Part shown: piece by piece, positions 24,585-32,583 of the stretch | Numbering within the stretch: the first letter of the stretch is position 1 | Layout: each line of letters starts with the position of its first letter | From: Rhodovarius sp. | GTDB taxonomy: Bacteria; Pseudomonadota; Alphaproteobacteria; Acetobacterales; Acetobacteraceae | Length of the DNA: 39,026 bases | Reading direction: 5' to 3' | Assembly (NCBI GenBank): GCA_025057055.1 | Contig: JANWYF010000074.1 | Span: forward strand, 1-39,026 | Program-made: the position numbers and the translations under genes | The notes under the pieces: model-generated | Seen by the model: the letters and a program-made list of their open reading frames with translations, nothing else | Told to the model about the DNA's origin: nothing | The model's database searches: none

Positions 24585-25604
24585 TCAGGCCAGCCCCACC
24601 CGCCGATTGACGAAGCGCAGGTCATAGGCGCGGCGGATGTCGAGCCCGGGGGGATAGACGCCCGCATCGCGCATGGTGGCATAGAAGCGCGCCCAGCGCT
24701 CATCAGTCATGGCCCCGATGCCCAGGGTCAGCGCATCGCCGCTCATCACGATGCCCATCTCGTTCATGACCCGGATCGCATAGTCGATGCGCTCCTGCGT
24801 CATCTCGGGGTTGTCGCGCATGATCAGGCGGTTGGCGCCCTCGATGTCCTCCCGCCGCATGTATTGCGACCAGCCGAGGATCGAGGCGTCGATGAAGCGC
24901 TGCAGCACATCGCCCCGCTCCTCGACCATGCGGCGGCTGGTGGCGATAACGCAATTGTAGTTCTCATAGCCGGCATCGGCGAGGAGGAAAACGCGCGGCC
25001 GCGCGCCGGCCTGGATCGCGCTGAAGGGTTCGGAGGAGAGGAAGCCCTGCTGGATGGTCATGCGATCTGCCAGGAAGGGCTGGATGTTGAAGGTGTAGGG
25101 GCGGATCTGTTCGTCGGTGAAGCCGAAGCGGGCGCGCAGGAAGGGCCAGTAGCTCACCCGCCCGGCCGCGCCGACCAGGATCGGCCGCCCGCGCATGTCC
25201 TCGAAGCTGTTGATCCCGTTGCCCTCATGGGTCATCAGGATCTGCGGGTCCTTCTGGAAGATCGCCGCGACCACCAGGAAGGGCACATTCTCGCGCAGGA
25301 AGTTCAGGCCGAGGAAGCCGTTGCCCATGATGGCATCGACCCGCCCCGCCAGGAGCAGCTGCGAGGGGTTCATCTGCGGCCCGCCCATGCGGATCTCCAC
25401 ATCCAGCCCCGCGCGGCGATAGAGGCCGCTGGCCAGCGCGTGGTAATAGCCGCCGTGTTCGGCCTGCGCGCGCCAGTCGGTGTGGAAGATGACGCGGTCC
25501 AGGCTCTGGGTGCGGGCGATGCGGGCCCCCGGCACCGGCACCAGGGCAAGCGCGGTGCCGCCCGCGAGCAGCCTGCGGCGTTCGATCCGATAGCGGGTCC
25601 TCAT
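24585..25604 (-). CDS. NMT1/THI5-like periplasmic substrate-binding protein of the ABC importer
   Basis: This 339-residue protein has an N-terminal export signal with a twin-arginine-like motif (RRRLLAGG followed by a hydrophobic stretch). The mature opening VIFHTDWRAQAEHGGYYHALASGLYRRAGL is close to the pyrimidine-precursor binding ThiY/THI5-like members ('l.wka.aeHaGfy.A...G.y...GL'). The track start at 25742 adds 46 non-conserved residues, so 25604 is chosen. It is the first gene of the operon: binding protein, ATPase, amidohydrolase, permease, deaminase. A hydroxymethylpyrimidine- or nucleobase-like ligand fits the THI5-type opening and the deaminases, but this is inference. Confidence 0.9.
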   Translation of the reverse strand: MRTRYRIERRRLLAGGTALALVPVPGARIARTQSLDRVIFHTDWRAQAEHGGYYHALASGLYRRAGLDVEIRMGGPQMNPSQLLLAGRVDAIMGNGFLGLNFLRENVPFLVVAAIFQKDPQILMTHEGNGINSFEDMRGRPILVGAAGRVSYWPFLRARFGFTDEQIRPYTFNIQPFLADRMTIQQGFLSSEPFSAIQAGARPRVFLLADAGYENYNCVIATSRRMVEERGDVLQRFIDASILGWSQYMRREDIEGANRLIMRDNPEMTQERIDYAIRVMNEMGIVMSGDALTLGIGAMTDERWARFYATMRDAGVYPPGLDIRRAYDLRFVNRRVGLA

Positions 25605-26149
25605 GACGGCCTCTCCTGCTGGTTGGCCTTGGTATAGGGCGCTTGGCTTGGCCGCGTCACGCGGCGTTCTGCGCCCTCTGCCGCCTGCGCGGCGAAGGGG
25701 CGCACAGCGCCGCGGCAGCATGCCCAGAGAGCGCGCAGCCAAGAGGCGCCTCGGCGGCAGGGCGGCAGCTCAGCCGCGCCCGTTCCGGGGCGAAGAGGGC
25801 GAAGTCGCGAATCCCGCGGGCAAGAGGGGGAAGGGTGAGTACGCCCTGCCGCCCCGCCCGGTGTCGGTGACGGAGGCGGGGGCAGGGTGCGGAGGGAGAG
25901 CTGGCCTTGCGCGCCGGCGGGGCCGCGCAGCGGCGTTCGGGGCGGCCGATCCCCAGCCGCCCACTGCCGAAGCGGGTGCGCTGAGCCTCTGGGGTGGCGC
26001 AGCCGGTGCCGATCGCCCGCCCCGCCACCACCGGCCGGACCGGGCTCCCCGATCGCGCATGCCCGCGAGCGCGCTGCCGGTGCCCGGCGGCCGGCTGCCG
26101 GGAGTCTGCCGGGCAGCCCAGGCCGGTCGATCTCGGCCTGACCCGCCGA
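25605..26149. other. Intergenic region without a supported gene
   Basis: These 545 bp separate two minus-strand binding-protein genes. Several tracks cross it (for example 25603-26496 plus and 25657-26337 minus), but their translations are Arg/Pro/Ala-rich with no recognisable domain. A strong GC inverted repeat (CCCTGCCGCCCCGCC at 25844-25858 with a near-complementary GGCGGGGGCAGGG at 25875-25887) lies in it. There is no T-run. It is the leader of the importer operon, and I looked for TPP and cobalamin riboswitch cores without finding them. Confidence 0.5.
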
Positions 26150-27115
26150 TCACTCCGGCTGGAAACCGGAGGCCCGCACGACCGGGCCCCATTCCTCGCG
26201 CTCCCGCCGCACCCGGGCGGCGAAGGCGGCTGGGCTTTCGCTGGTCTCGGCGCCGAAATCCAGCCGGGCCAGCGCCTCGCGCATCTCGGCGGTTGCGGCC
26301 ACCTGCCGGATGGCGCCGAACAGCCCCTGCACGACATGGGCCGGCGTGCCGGCAGGCAGGAAGGCGCCGAACCATTCCTCCTTGGTCAGGCCGGGGTGGC
26401 CGAGTTCGGCAAAGGTCGGCACATCGGGCAGGCGCGGATTCCGCTGCGCCGAGGAGACGGCCAGGATCCGCAGGCCCGTGCCGTTGTGCGGCGTGACATC
26501 GCCGAGCACGCCCATGAAGGCGTTGATCCGCCCCGCGATCAGATCCTGCACCGCCGGTACCGCGCCGCGATAGGGGATATGGGTCATCCGGATGCCGAGC
26601 GCCTGGGCCAGCATCAGCCCCATGAAATGCGGTGCCGCCCCGGCCGCCGGAGAGGCATAGGGGATCTCGTTCGGCTGCTGCCGCGCCCAGGCCGCAAAGC
26701 CCGCCAGATCGCGCGCCGGGTGGGCCATGGGCACGCAGAAGGCGAAGGGGAAGGTGCAGACGGTGCTGACCGGGATGAAGTCGGTCAACGCGTCGTAGCG
26801 CACCTCCCGCGGGAAGATATGCGGCTGCAGCGTCATCATGCTGGCCGGGGTCTGCAGGATGGTGGTGCCGTCCTTCTCGGCATCGCGCACATGCTCGACC
26901 GCGATGCGCCCGGCTGCGCCTACCCGCCCGTCGACGATGATGTTGGGCGCATAGATGCCGCGCAGCCGTTCCGCATAGAGGCGGGCCACGATGTCGCTCG
27001 AACCCCCGGCTGGAAAGCCGATCACGATGCGGGCGGTGCGCGAGACAACCTGCGCCAGGGCGGGCAGCGCTGGCAGGCTGAAGCTGGCGGCAAGCACGGC
27101 GCGGCGGCGGATCAT
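26150..27115 (-). CDS. Bug-family (TctC-like) tripartite tricarboxylate transporter substrate-binding protein
   Basis: This 321-residue periplasmic binding protein starts MIRRRAVLAASFSLPALPALA, a twin-arginine-like or Sec signal peptide. RIVIGFPAGGSSDIVARLYAERL matches the Bug signature 'pFpaGG..D..aR..a..l'. Other family blocks are HIPYRG.VPAVQDLIAGRI, RILAVSSAQRNPRLPDVPTFAE and AFLPAGTP. No TctA/TctB membrane genes are adjacent, which is common because Bug genes are often orphans. It diverges from the amidohydrolase operon at 27285 with a 169-bp gap and may bind the acid handled by those enzymes. Confidence 0.93.
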   Translation of the reverse strand: MIRRRAVLAASFSLPALPALAQVVSRTARIVIGFPAGGSSDIVARLYAERLRGIYAPNIIVDGRVGAAGRIAVEHVRDAEKDGTTILQTPASMMTLQPHIFPREVRYDALTDFIPVSTVCTFPFAFCVPMAHPARDLAGFAAWARQQPNEIPYASPAAGAAPHFMGLMLAQALGIRMTHIPYRGAVPAVQDLIAGRINAFMGVLGDVTPHNGTGLRILAVSSAQRNPRLPDVPTFAELGHPGLTKEEWFGAFLPAGTPAHVVQGLFGAIRQVAATAEMREALARLDFGAETSESPAAFAARVRREREEWGPVVRASGFQPE

Positions 27116-27284
27116 GCGGACTCCTCCCCTTGGCTTCTCCTGTGATGTAGCGCGGGGCTTGCCGGCTTGCATCCCCCGCTGCCGGGCCATGGCGCCCGCG
27201 CCGCAGCCGGCCTCTTCGGGCCCTGCGTGCGGGCGGTGGCCTTTTCGGCCTTGCACCGACGCGGCGGGACGGCAGGATGCCGAC

Positions 27285-28319
27285 ATGCCGCCTGCCATCG
27301 CCCCGATCGATTGCGACCTTCATCCGATGGTGCCGGGGCTGGAGGCGCTGCGCCCCTACCTCGAGCCCGTCTGGGCCGAGGCGATCGACCAGCGCGGGCT
27401 GGAAGGTTTCGAGAACCAGTCCTTCCCGCCGCGGGCTGCACGCAACCTGGCGCCGCGCTTCCGCCCCACGGGCGGCGGCTTTCCCGATCTCGCGGCGCTG
27501 CAGGCCTTCCTGGACGAGACCGGGGCGGAGTGCGCCATCCTCAACTGCCTCTACGGCGTGCAGCTGATCTTCAACGCCGACATGAATGCGGGCTTCACCC
27601 GGGCGTTGAACGACTGGATCCGCGCGGAATGGCTGGATCGCGACCCGCGGCTGCGTGCCGCCATCATCCTGCCCAATGAGCCCGACCACGCGGTGGCCGA
27701 GATCGAACGGCTTGCCCCTGATCGACGCTTCGTCCAGGCGCTGCGGCTGGTCGCCGGCAATGAGGTCGCGCACGGCCGCCGGCTGCACTGGCCGGTCTAT
27801 GAGGCGCTGGAGCGTCATGACCTGCCGCTCTGCCTGCATGCCGGCAGCGCCTGGCGACATCCGCCGACTTCGGTGGGCTGGCCCTCCTGGGTGATGGAAG
27901 ATGTGGCGGCGCAGGCGCAGGCCTTCCAATCGGCCCTTGCCTCGCTGCTGACGGAAGGCGTCTTTGTCCGCTTTCCCCGCCTGCGGGTGGTGCTGGCGGA
28001 GTCCGGGGTCTCCTGGTTGCCGCCCTTTCTCTGGCGGCTGTCCAAGACCTGGAAGGGGGTGCGCTTTGAGATCCCCTGGCAGTCCGAGCTGCCCTCCGAG
28101 ACGCTGCGCCGCCATCTGTGGCTGACCGCTGCACCCTTTGATGCGCCGCAGGAGCTGCTGCCGCGGGTGCTGGCGCAGCTTGCCATGCCCGATCGGCTGC
28201 TCTGGGCCAGCGACTGGCCGCACTGGAACGAGGGGGCGCAACTGCCCCCTGATGCGAAGTTTTTGCGCGACAATGCCCTGGCCGCCTATCCTCGGCTGGC
28301 AGGAGGGACCGCTCCATGA
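27285..28319 (+). CDS. Amidohydrolase (PF04909/ACMSD-like), copy 1
   Basis: This 344-residue TIM-barrel hydrolase/decarboxylase resembles the ACMSD/amidohydrolase-2 family. Its metal-site motifs are DCDLHP at the N-terminus, His in LPLCLHAGS, and the Asp in LLWASDWPHWN. Other family blocks are EGVFVRFPRLRVVLAESGVSWLPPFLWRL and LPSETLRRHLW. The start ATG 27285 is chosen because upstream track residues overlap the divergent binding-protein gene. It overlaps its paralogue at 28316 (ATGA). Members decarboxylate or hydrolyse carboxylated cyclic compounds. The substrate is unknown. Confidence 0.9.
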   Translation: MPPAIAPIDCDLHPMVPGLEALRPYLEPVWAEAIDQRGLEGFENQSFPPRAARNLAPRFRPTGGGFPDLAALQAFLDETGAECAILNCLYGVQLIFNADMNAGFTRALNDWIRAEWLDRDPRLRAAIILPNEPDHAVAEIERLAPDRRFVQALRLVAGNEVAHGRRLHWPVYEALERHDLPLCLHAGSAWRHPPTSVGWPSWVMEDVAAQAQAFQSALASLLTEGVFVRFPRLRVVLAESGVSWLPPFLWRLSKTWKGVRFEIPWQSELPSETLRRHLWLTAAPFDAPQELLPRVLAQLAMPDRLLWASDWPHWNEGAQLPPDAKFLRDNALAAYPRLAGGTAP

Positions 28320-29425
28320 ATGCCCCCACCCCCCGCGCGCGGCTGGCCCCGGGCCGTCCGGCCGCGGCAACCCTCGGCCTGATCGATGTCGACATCCACC
28401 CGAGGCTGGCCTCCTGGTCGGATCTCCATCCCTGGCTGTCGGCCGAGCATCGGATGCGGCTGGCGGTCTACGGCACCCGGCCCCGCCACGGCTATGTCAA
28501 GGGTCCGCCCTATCACAAGGCGCAGCCGCTTGCCTGCCGCCGCGATGCCTGGCCGCCGGGAGGCGGGACGCCGGCGAGCGATCCCGACTTCCTCCGCGCC
28601 CAGCACCTCGACCATTTCGGCATCGATATCGGCATCCTCAACCCGCTCAGCCAGGGGCAGGGCGAGCGCAACAACGCCTTCTCCGCCGCGCTCTGCCACG
28701 CCACCAACGAATGGCAGCTCGCGCACTGGGTGGCGCGCGATCCGCGGCTGCGGGCGAGCGTCACCATCCCCTACGAGGACCCGCAGGCCTCGGCCGCCGA
28801 AATCCGCCTGCGGGGGGGCGATGCGCGCTTTGCCCATGTCCTGATGATGAGCCGCACCGCCCAGCCTGCCGGCCACCCGCACTACTGGCCGATCTATGAG
28901 GCGGCGGCCGAGGTCGGGCTGCCCGTCGCCTTTCACGCCTTCGGCTATTCCGGCCATACCATGACCAATGCCGGCTGGCCCTCCTACTACATCGAGGAGG
29001 TGAGCGAACACGCCACCTCCTGCCAGAACCTCCTCACCTCGCTCATCGTCGAGGGGGTCTTCGTCCGCTTCCCCTCCCTGCGCGTGGTGCTGATCGAATG
29101 CGGCTTCGCCTGGCTGCCGAGCCTCGGCTGGCGGCTCGATGCGCTCTGGCCCACCCTGCGCGATGAGGTGCCGCACCTCGCCGAACTTCCCTCCGAGACG
29201 ATCCGGCGCCATGTCTGGGTCTCAACCCAGCCGATCGAGGAGCCGGATCGGCCGGAACAGCTGGTCGAGATCATGGGCTGGATCGGCTGGGATCGCATCC
29301 TCTACGCCTCCGACTATCCGCACTGGGATTTCGACGACCCGCGCTTTGCCATCCCGGCCTATCTGGGGGAGGAGAGGCGCGCCGCCATCTACGGCGGCAA
29401 TGCCCGGGCGCTCTACGGGTGGTAG
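28316..29425 (+). CDS. Amidohydrolase (PF04909/ACMSD-like), copy 2
   Basis: This 369-residue paralogue of the preceding gene has DVDIHP near residue 25, His in PVAFHAFG, Asp in ILYASDYPHWDFDDP, and shared blocks IVEGVFVRFPSLRVVLIECGFAWLPSLGWRLD and LPSETIRRHVW. An extra segment (KGPPYHKAQPLACRRDAWPPGG) after the first beta strand is missing from copy 1. Tandem arrangement with coupling suggests a hetero-oligomer or successive steps on one substrate. The next gene, a small Rieske protein, overlaps its end by 7 bases. Confidence 0.9.
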   Translation: MNAPTPRARLAPGRPAAATLGLIDVDIHPRLASWSDLHPWLSAEHRMRLAVYGTRPRHGYVKGPPYHKAQPLACRRDAWPPGGGTPASDPDFLRAQHLDHFGIDIGILNPLSQGQGERNNAFSAALCHATNEWQLAHWVARDPRLRASVTIPYEDPQASAAEIRLRGGDARFAHVLMMSRTAQPAGHPHYWPIYEAAAEVGLPVAFHAFGYSGHTMTNAGWPSYYIEEVSEHATSCQNLLTSLIVEGVFVRFPSLRVVLIECGFAWLPSLGWRLDALWPTLRDEVPHLAELPSETIRRHVWVSTQPIEEPDRPEQLVEIMGWIGWDRILYASDYPHWDFDDPRFAIPAYLGEERRAAIYGGNARALYGW

Positions 29426-29823
29426 CGCATGTGGTGGCGCCTGCCTCGGCCATTCCTCCGGGCGGGCGGCTGGTGGCGGAGGTGGCGGGGCGACGCATCG
29501 TCATCTTCAACCTGGGCGGAGAGTTCTTCGCCCTGGCCGACCGCTGCCCGCACCAGGGCGGGCCGCTCTCCGCCGGGCCGGTGATGGGTGAGATCCGCAG
29601 CGACTGCCCGGGGCAGTACCGCTACCACCGCCCCGGCGAGATCCTGCGCTGCCCCTGGCATGCCTGGGAGTTCGACATCCGCACGGGCCGGTCGGTCTGC
29701 GACCCGCGCCGGGTCAAGACCGGCAGCTACCCGGCACGGCTCGCCAGCGGGGCGGAACTGGCGTTGCAGGCCGAGACCTTCCCCGTGCGGGTGGAGGAGA
29801 GCTACGTCGTGGTCGAGATCTAG
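29419..29823 (+). CDS. Rieske [2Fe-2S] ferredoxin-like protein
   Basis: This 134-residue soluble Rieske protein starts at GTG 29419, overlapping the previous TAG. Later GTG codons at 29431 and 29434 are alternatives. Cluster ligands are Cys and His in DRCPHQGGPL and in RCPWHAWEFDIRTG. The spacing between the two pairs is 32 residues, roughly twice that of bacterial ferredoxin-type Rieske proteins. The inserted segment contains one extra Cys and one extra His (SDCPGQYRYHRPGE). It may transfer electrons to an oxygenase encoded elsewhere or act with the two amidohydrolases, an association I infer only from coupling. Confidence 0.88.
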   Translation: MVAHVVAPASAIPPGGRLVAEVAGRRIVIFNLGGEFFALADRCPHQGGPLSAGPVMGEIRSDCPGQYRYHRPGEILRCPWHAWEFDIRTGRSVCDPRRVKTGSYPARLASGAELALQAETFPVRVEESYVVVEI

Positions 29824-30189
29824 CCCGGGCCTCTGCGGGCTGCTGCCGCGCCTCACCCGCGACGGCGCCGCGACCCTCAAGCCGGGATGCCGGCGCGACC
29901 CCGGCCCGGCCCAGGGCCCCGCGGCGGGCAGCAGCGCCTTTGCAGGGGCGTGGCCGGGTGGTCGCTGATCTTCGGCTGCCGGGGGCGGCCAGCCCAGGCC
30001 TCGGTCCCATCTCCTCCCGCGCGGACCGGGCACAGGCGGTGCAGGCTTCGCTGCGGGCTTGGCCGCCGCACGGCAGAGGGGGCGGCCGGCGGGGCGGTGC
30101 GGGCTGATCGGGGCTGGCGGCTGCGCTGGCCGGCCCGGCGGGACATCCACCCCCTGGCGAGAGGGCCTCCTCGCCGCCATCTTCCGTTC
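29824..30189. other. Intergenic region without a supported gene
   Basis: These 366 bp follow the Rieske gene. AGCCCG (29822-29827) pairs with CGGGCT (29836-29841), a short stem without a T-tail. GCTGCTGCC (29839-29847) has a perfect complement GGCAGCAGC about 80 bases downstream, so the transcript end could fold. The 29887-30894 track ORF covers it only as an upstream extension of the VWA-like gene with an Arg/Gly-rich, domain-free translation. Confidence 0.45.
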
Positions 30190-30894
30190 ATGAGCCAGGT
30201 ACCCGCGAGGCCACCGGCTGGGAGCGGCGCGGTGGCCGCCTTCCTTGCCAAGGTCAACAGCATGGCCGTCCGCCCCGCGAGCGGCCCCCGGGGCCGGCTG
30301 CTGTTCATGATGGATGCCACGGCCAGCCGCCAGCCGAGCTGGGATCGCGCCTGCCACCTGATGGCCGAGATGTTCGCCGCCACGCGCGAGATCGGCGGCC
30401 TTGCCGTCCAGCTCGCCTATTGGCGAGGCTACATGGAGTTCGCCGCCACCCCCTTCCTGACCGACGCCGCCGAGCTGACGCGGCGGATGGCCGCGGTGCA
30501 GTGCCTGGGGGGCCAGACCCAGGTGCTGCGCGCGCTCTCCCACGCGCTGGCCGAAACGCGCAAGGCCAGGGTCCATGCCTGCATCCTGGTCGGCGATGCG
30601 TTGGAGGAGCCGCTCGATCCGATCTGCCATGCGGCGGGGCAGCTCGGCCTGCACGGCAGCCCGGTCTTCGCCTTCCACGAGGGGCCGGATCCGGCGAGTG
30701 CCGAGGCCTTCCGCCAGATCGCCAAGGTCTCGGGCGGGGCCTTTGCCCGTTTCGATTCGAGGAGCGCCGAGACCTTGCGCGAACTGCTCCGCGCGGTCGC
30801 GGTCTTTGCCGCCGGGGGCCGTGCGGGGCTGGCTGCCCTGCCCGGCGCGGTCGCGCAAGGGGTGCTGGCGCAGCTGCCGCCCCCGCGGCGATGA
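30190..30894 (+). CDS. VWA (von Willebrand factor A)-like protein of unknown function
   Basis: This 234-residue soluble protein resembles a VWA domain. RGRLLFMMDATASRQPSWDRA has the first MIDAS element in the variant form D-x-T-x-S. The Thr in GGQTQVLRAL and the Asp in ILVGDALEE are the likely second and third metal-site elements. The chain ends in a helical segment (ETLRELLRAVAVFAAGG). There is no signal peptide or membrane segment. The ATG at 30190 begins the conserved part; the longer track start is rejected. It is 7 bp before a J-domain gene and probably co-translated with it. The role is unknown; VWA proteins often act in metal-dependent protein assemblies. Confidence 0.78.
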   Translation: MSQVPARPPAGSGAVAAFLAKVNSMAVRPASGPRGRLLFMMDATASRQPSWDRACHLMAEMFAATREIGGLAVQLAYWRGYMEFAATPFLTDAAELTRRMAAVQCLGGQTQVLRALSHALAETRKARVHACILVGDALEEPLDPICHAAGQLGLHGSPVFAFHEGPDPASAEAFRQIAKVSGGAFARFDSRSAETLRELLRAVAVFAAGGRAGLAALPGAVAQGVLAQLPPPRR

Positions 30895-30901
30895 GCGGGC
30901 C

Positions 30902-31582
30902 ATGACCTGGATCGCCCTTGGCCTGCTCGCCTTCCTCGGCCTGTATGCGGCGCTGGCTGCCTTCGCGCGGGCCGATGTGGCGGCGATCAAGCGCGCCCTG
31001 CCCTGGGTCGCGGCCGCCTTTGGCGTTGGGGTGCTTCTCTTCCTGCTGCTCACGGGGCGTGGGGCGATGGCCGTCTCCGCGCTCGTCTTCCTGGGGCCAG
31101 CCCTGTGGCGGGCGTGGCAGGCTTGGCGGACGCGGCTGGTCTTCCAGGGAGCGGCGGGCCCCGGTGAGACGGCGGTGGATACCGCGACCCTCGAGATGCG
31201 GCTCGATCTCGGCAGCGGGGAGATGCGCGGCACCATCCGGCGGGGCCGTTTCGCCGGGCGGGATCTTGCCTCGCTCTCGCTCGCCGAACTTCTCGAGCTG
31301 CTGGCCGAATGCCGGCGCGAGGATGCGGAGAGCGTGCCCCTGCTTGAGGCTTGGCTCGATCGCATCGCCCCCGATTGGCGGGCGCAGGGGCAGGGGATGG
31401 AGGAGGCGCCGCTCGACCGCGCGGCGGCTCTTGCCCTGCTCGGCCTGCGTGAGGGGGCCACTCCGGAGGAGATCCGCGCCGCCCACCGCGCCCGGATGCG
31501 GGAGGCGCACCCCGATGCCGGCGGGGATCCGGCCCTGGCCGCCCGGCTCAACGCCGCGCGCGACCTGCTGCTCAGGGGCTGA
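30902..31582 (+). CDS. Membrane-anchored J-domain protein (TIM14/DjlA-like topology)
   Basis: This 226-residue protein has two or three hydrophobic segments in the first 75 residues (MTWIALGLLAFLGLYAALAAF, then WVAAAFGVGVLLFLLL and AVSALVFLGPALW). A middle soluble region (LEMRLDLGSGEMRGTIRRGRF) follows. A C-terminal J domain (about 165-226, AAALALLGLREGATPEEI) contains the HPD motif in REAHPDAGGDP. The HPD indicates stimulation of an Hsp70/DnaK at the membrane. The C-terminal J domain after transmembrane helices resembles the Tim14/Pam18 layout. It is paired with the VWA-like gene 7 bp upstream. Confidence 0.85.
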   Translation: MTWIALGLLAFLGLYAALAAFARADVAAIKRALPWVAAAFGVGVLLFLLLTGRGAMAVSALVFLGPALWRAWQAWRTRLVFQGAAGPGETAVDTATLEMRLDLGSGEMRGTIRRGRFAGRDLASLSLAELLELLAECRREDAESVPLLEAWLDRIAPDWRAQGQGMEEAPLDRAAALALLGLREGATPEEIRAAHRARMREAHPDAGGDPALAARLNAARDLLLRG

Positions 31583-31671
31583 CGGGCCCCGGCCCTGCTG
31601 ACCCGGCACCCCCCGCCCGTGACAAGCCCCGCCCGCCCGTGGCAGATGCCGGGGCGAGGGAGTCGCGATGC

Positions 31672-32541
31672 ATGCTCAAGCCCTTGCGCAAGGCGGTCCT
31701 GCCCGTGGCGGGCCTCGGTACCAGGTTCCTGCCTGCGACCAAGGTGATGCCCAAGGAGATGCTGACGGTCGTCGACCGGCCGCTCATCCAGTATGCGGTG
31801 GATGAGGCTCGCGCTGCCGGCATCGAGCAGTTCTGCCTGGTCACCGGCCGCGGCAAATCCATCCTGGTCGAGCATTTCGACCTCGCCTATGAGCTTGAGC
31901 GAATCCTGGAGGAGCGCGGCAGGCAGCGGGAGCTTGCCGCCCTGCGCGCCGACATGCTGCCGCCCGGCATGGTGGTCAGCACGCGGCAGCAGACGCCGCT
32001 CGGACTCGGCCATGCCATCTGGTGCGCGCGGCATTTCATCCAGGACGATCCCTTCGCCATCCTGCTGCCGGATGACCTGATGCTGTGTCCCGTCCCCTGC
32101 ATGCAGCAGCTGGCCGAGGCCTATCGCGAGACCGGCGGCAATGTCGTGGCGATCGAGGAGGTGCCGCGCGAACGCGTCAGCCGCTACGGCGTGATCGACG
32201 TCGAACGCGACATGGGCCGGCTGGTCTCGATCAAGGGCCTGGTCGAGAAGCCGCCCATCGACCAGGCGCCGTCCAACCTGACGATCATCGGCCGCTATGT
32301 GCTGATGCCCGAGGTGATCGGGCATCTGGCGCGGATGGAAAAGGGAGCGGGGGGCGAGATCCAGCTCACCGACGGGATGGCGCGGCTGATCGGCAGCCAG
32401 CCCTTCCACGGTCTGCGTTATCAGGGGCGGCGCTTCGACTGCGGCGACAAGGCCGGCTTCCTCGAGGCGCAGATCGCCTTTGCTCTGGCCCGGCCGGACA
32501 TCGCTCCGGCCATGCGCGAGATCCTCGCCCGCTATGCCTGA
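31672..32541 (+). CDS. galU: UTP-glucose-1-phosphate uridylyltransferase
   Basis: This 289-residue nucleotidyltransferase makes UDP-glucose from UTP and glucose 1-phosphate. The N-terminal nucleotide-binding signature is VLPVAGLGTRFLPATKVMPKEML, with the catalytic lysines in KVMPKE and in LVEKP. AILLPDDLM is the metal-binding block, and FDCGDKAGFLEAQ is the GalU C-terminal signature. ATG 31672, following GGGGCGAGGGAG, is chosen; GTG 31639 in the same frame would add 11 residues. It is followed by ugd and a phosphohexomutase, a sugar-nucleotide set for polysaccharide. Confidence 0.95.
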   Translation: MLKPLRKAVLPVAGLGTRFLPATKVMPKEMLTVVDRPLIQYAVDEARAAGIEQFCLVTGRGKSILVEHFDLAYELERILEERGRQRELAALRADMLPPGMVVSTRQQTPLGLGHAIWCARHFIQDDPFAILLPDDLMLCPVPCMQQLAEAYRETGGNVVAIEEVPRERVSRYGVIDVERDMGRLVSIKGLVEKPPIDQAPSNLTIIGRYVLMPEVIGHLARMEKGAGGEIQLTDGMARLIGSQPFHGLRYQGRRFDCGDKAGFLEAQIAFALARPDIAPAMREILARYA

Positions 32542-32583
32542 GCAGCGGCGTTCCCATTGGCCCCTGACCGGGTCGAGCCCGCC

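Noticed and set aside
25605-26149. Possible TPP or cobalamin riboswitch in the importer leader
   Set aside because: I searched both strands for the TPP core (CTGAGA) and the B12-box/GCCACTG elements and did not find a convincing set. Only generic GC hairpins are present.
25603-26496. 297-codon plus-strand ORF in the 25.6-26.5 kb gap
   Set aside because: It overlaps the Bug-family gene by about 350 bp on the opposite strand and is low-complexity Arg/Pro/Ala. There is no domain or ribosome-binding site.
29887-30189. N-terminal 101-residue extension of the VWA-like gene
   Set aside because: The added sequence is Arg/Gly/Pro-rich and intergenic in character. The conserved fold begins after ATG 30190.
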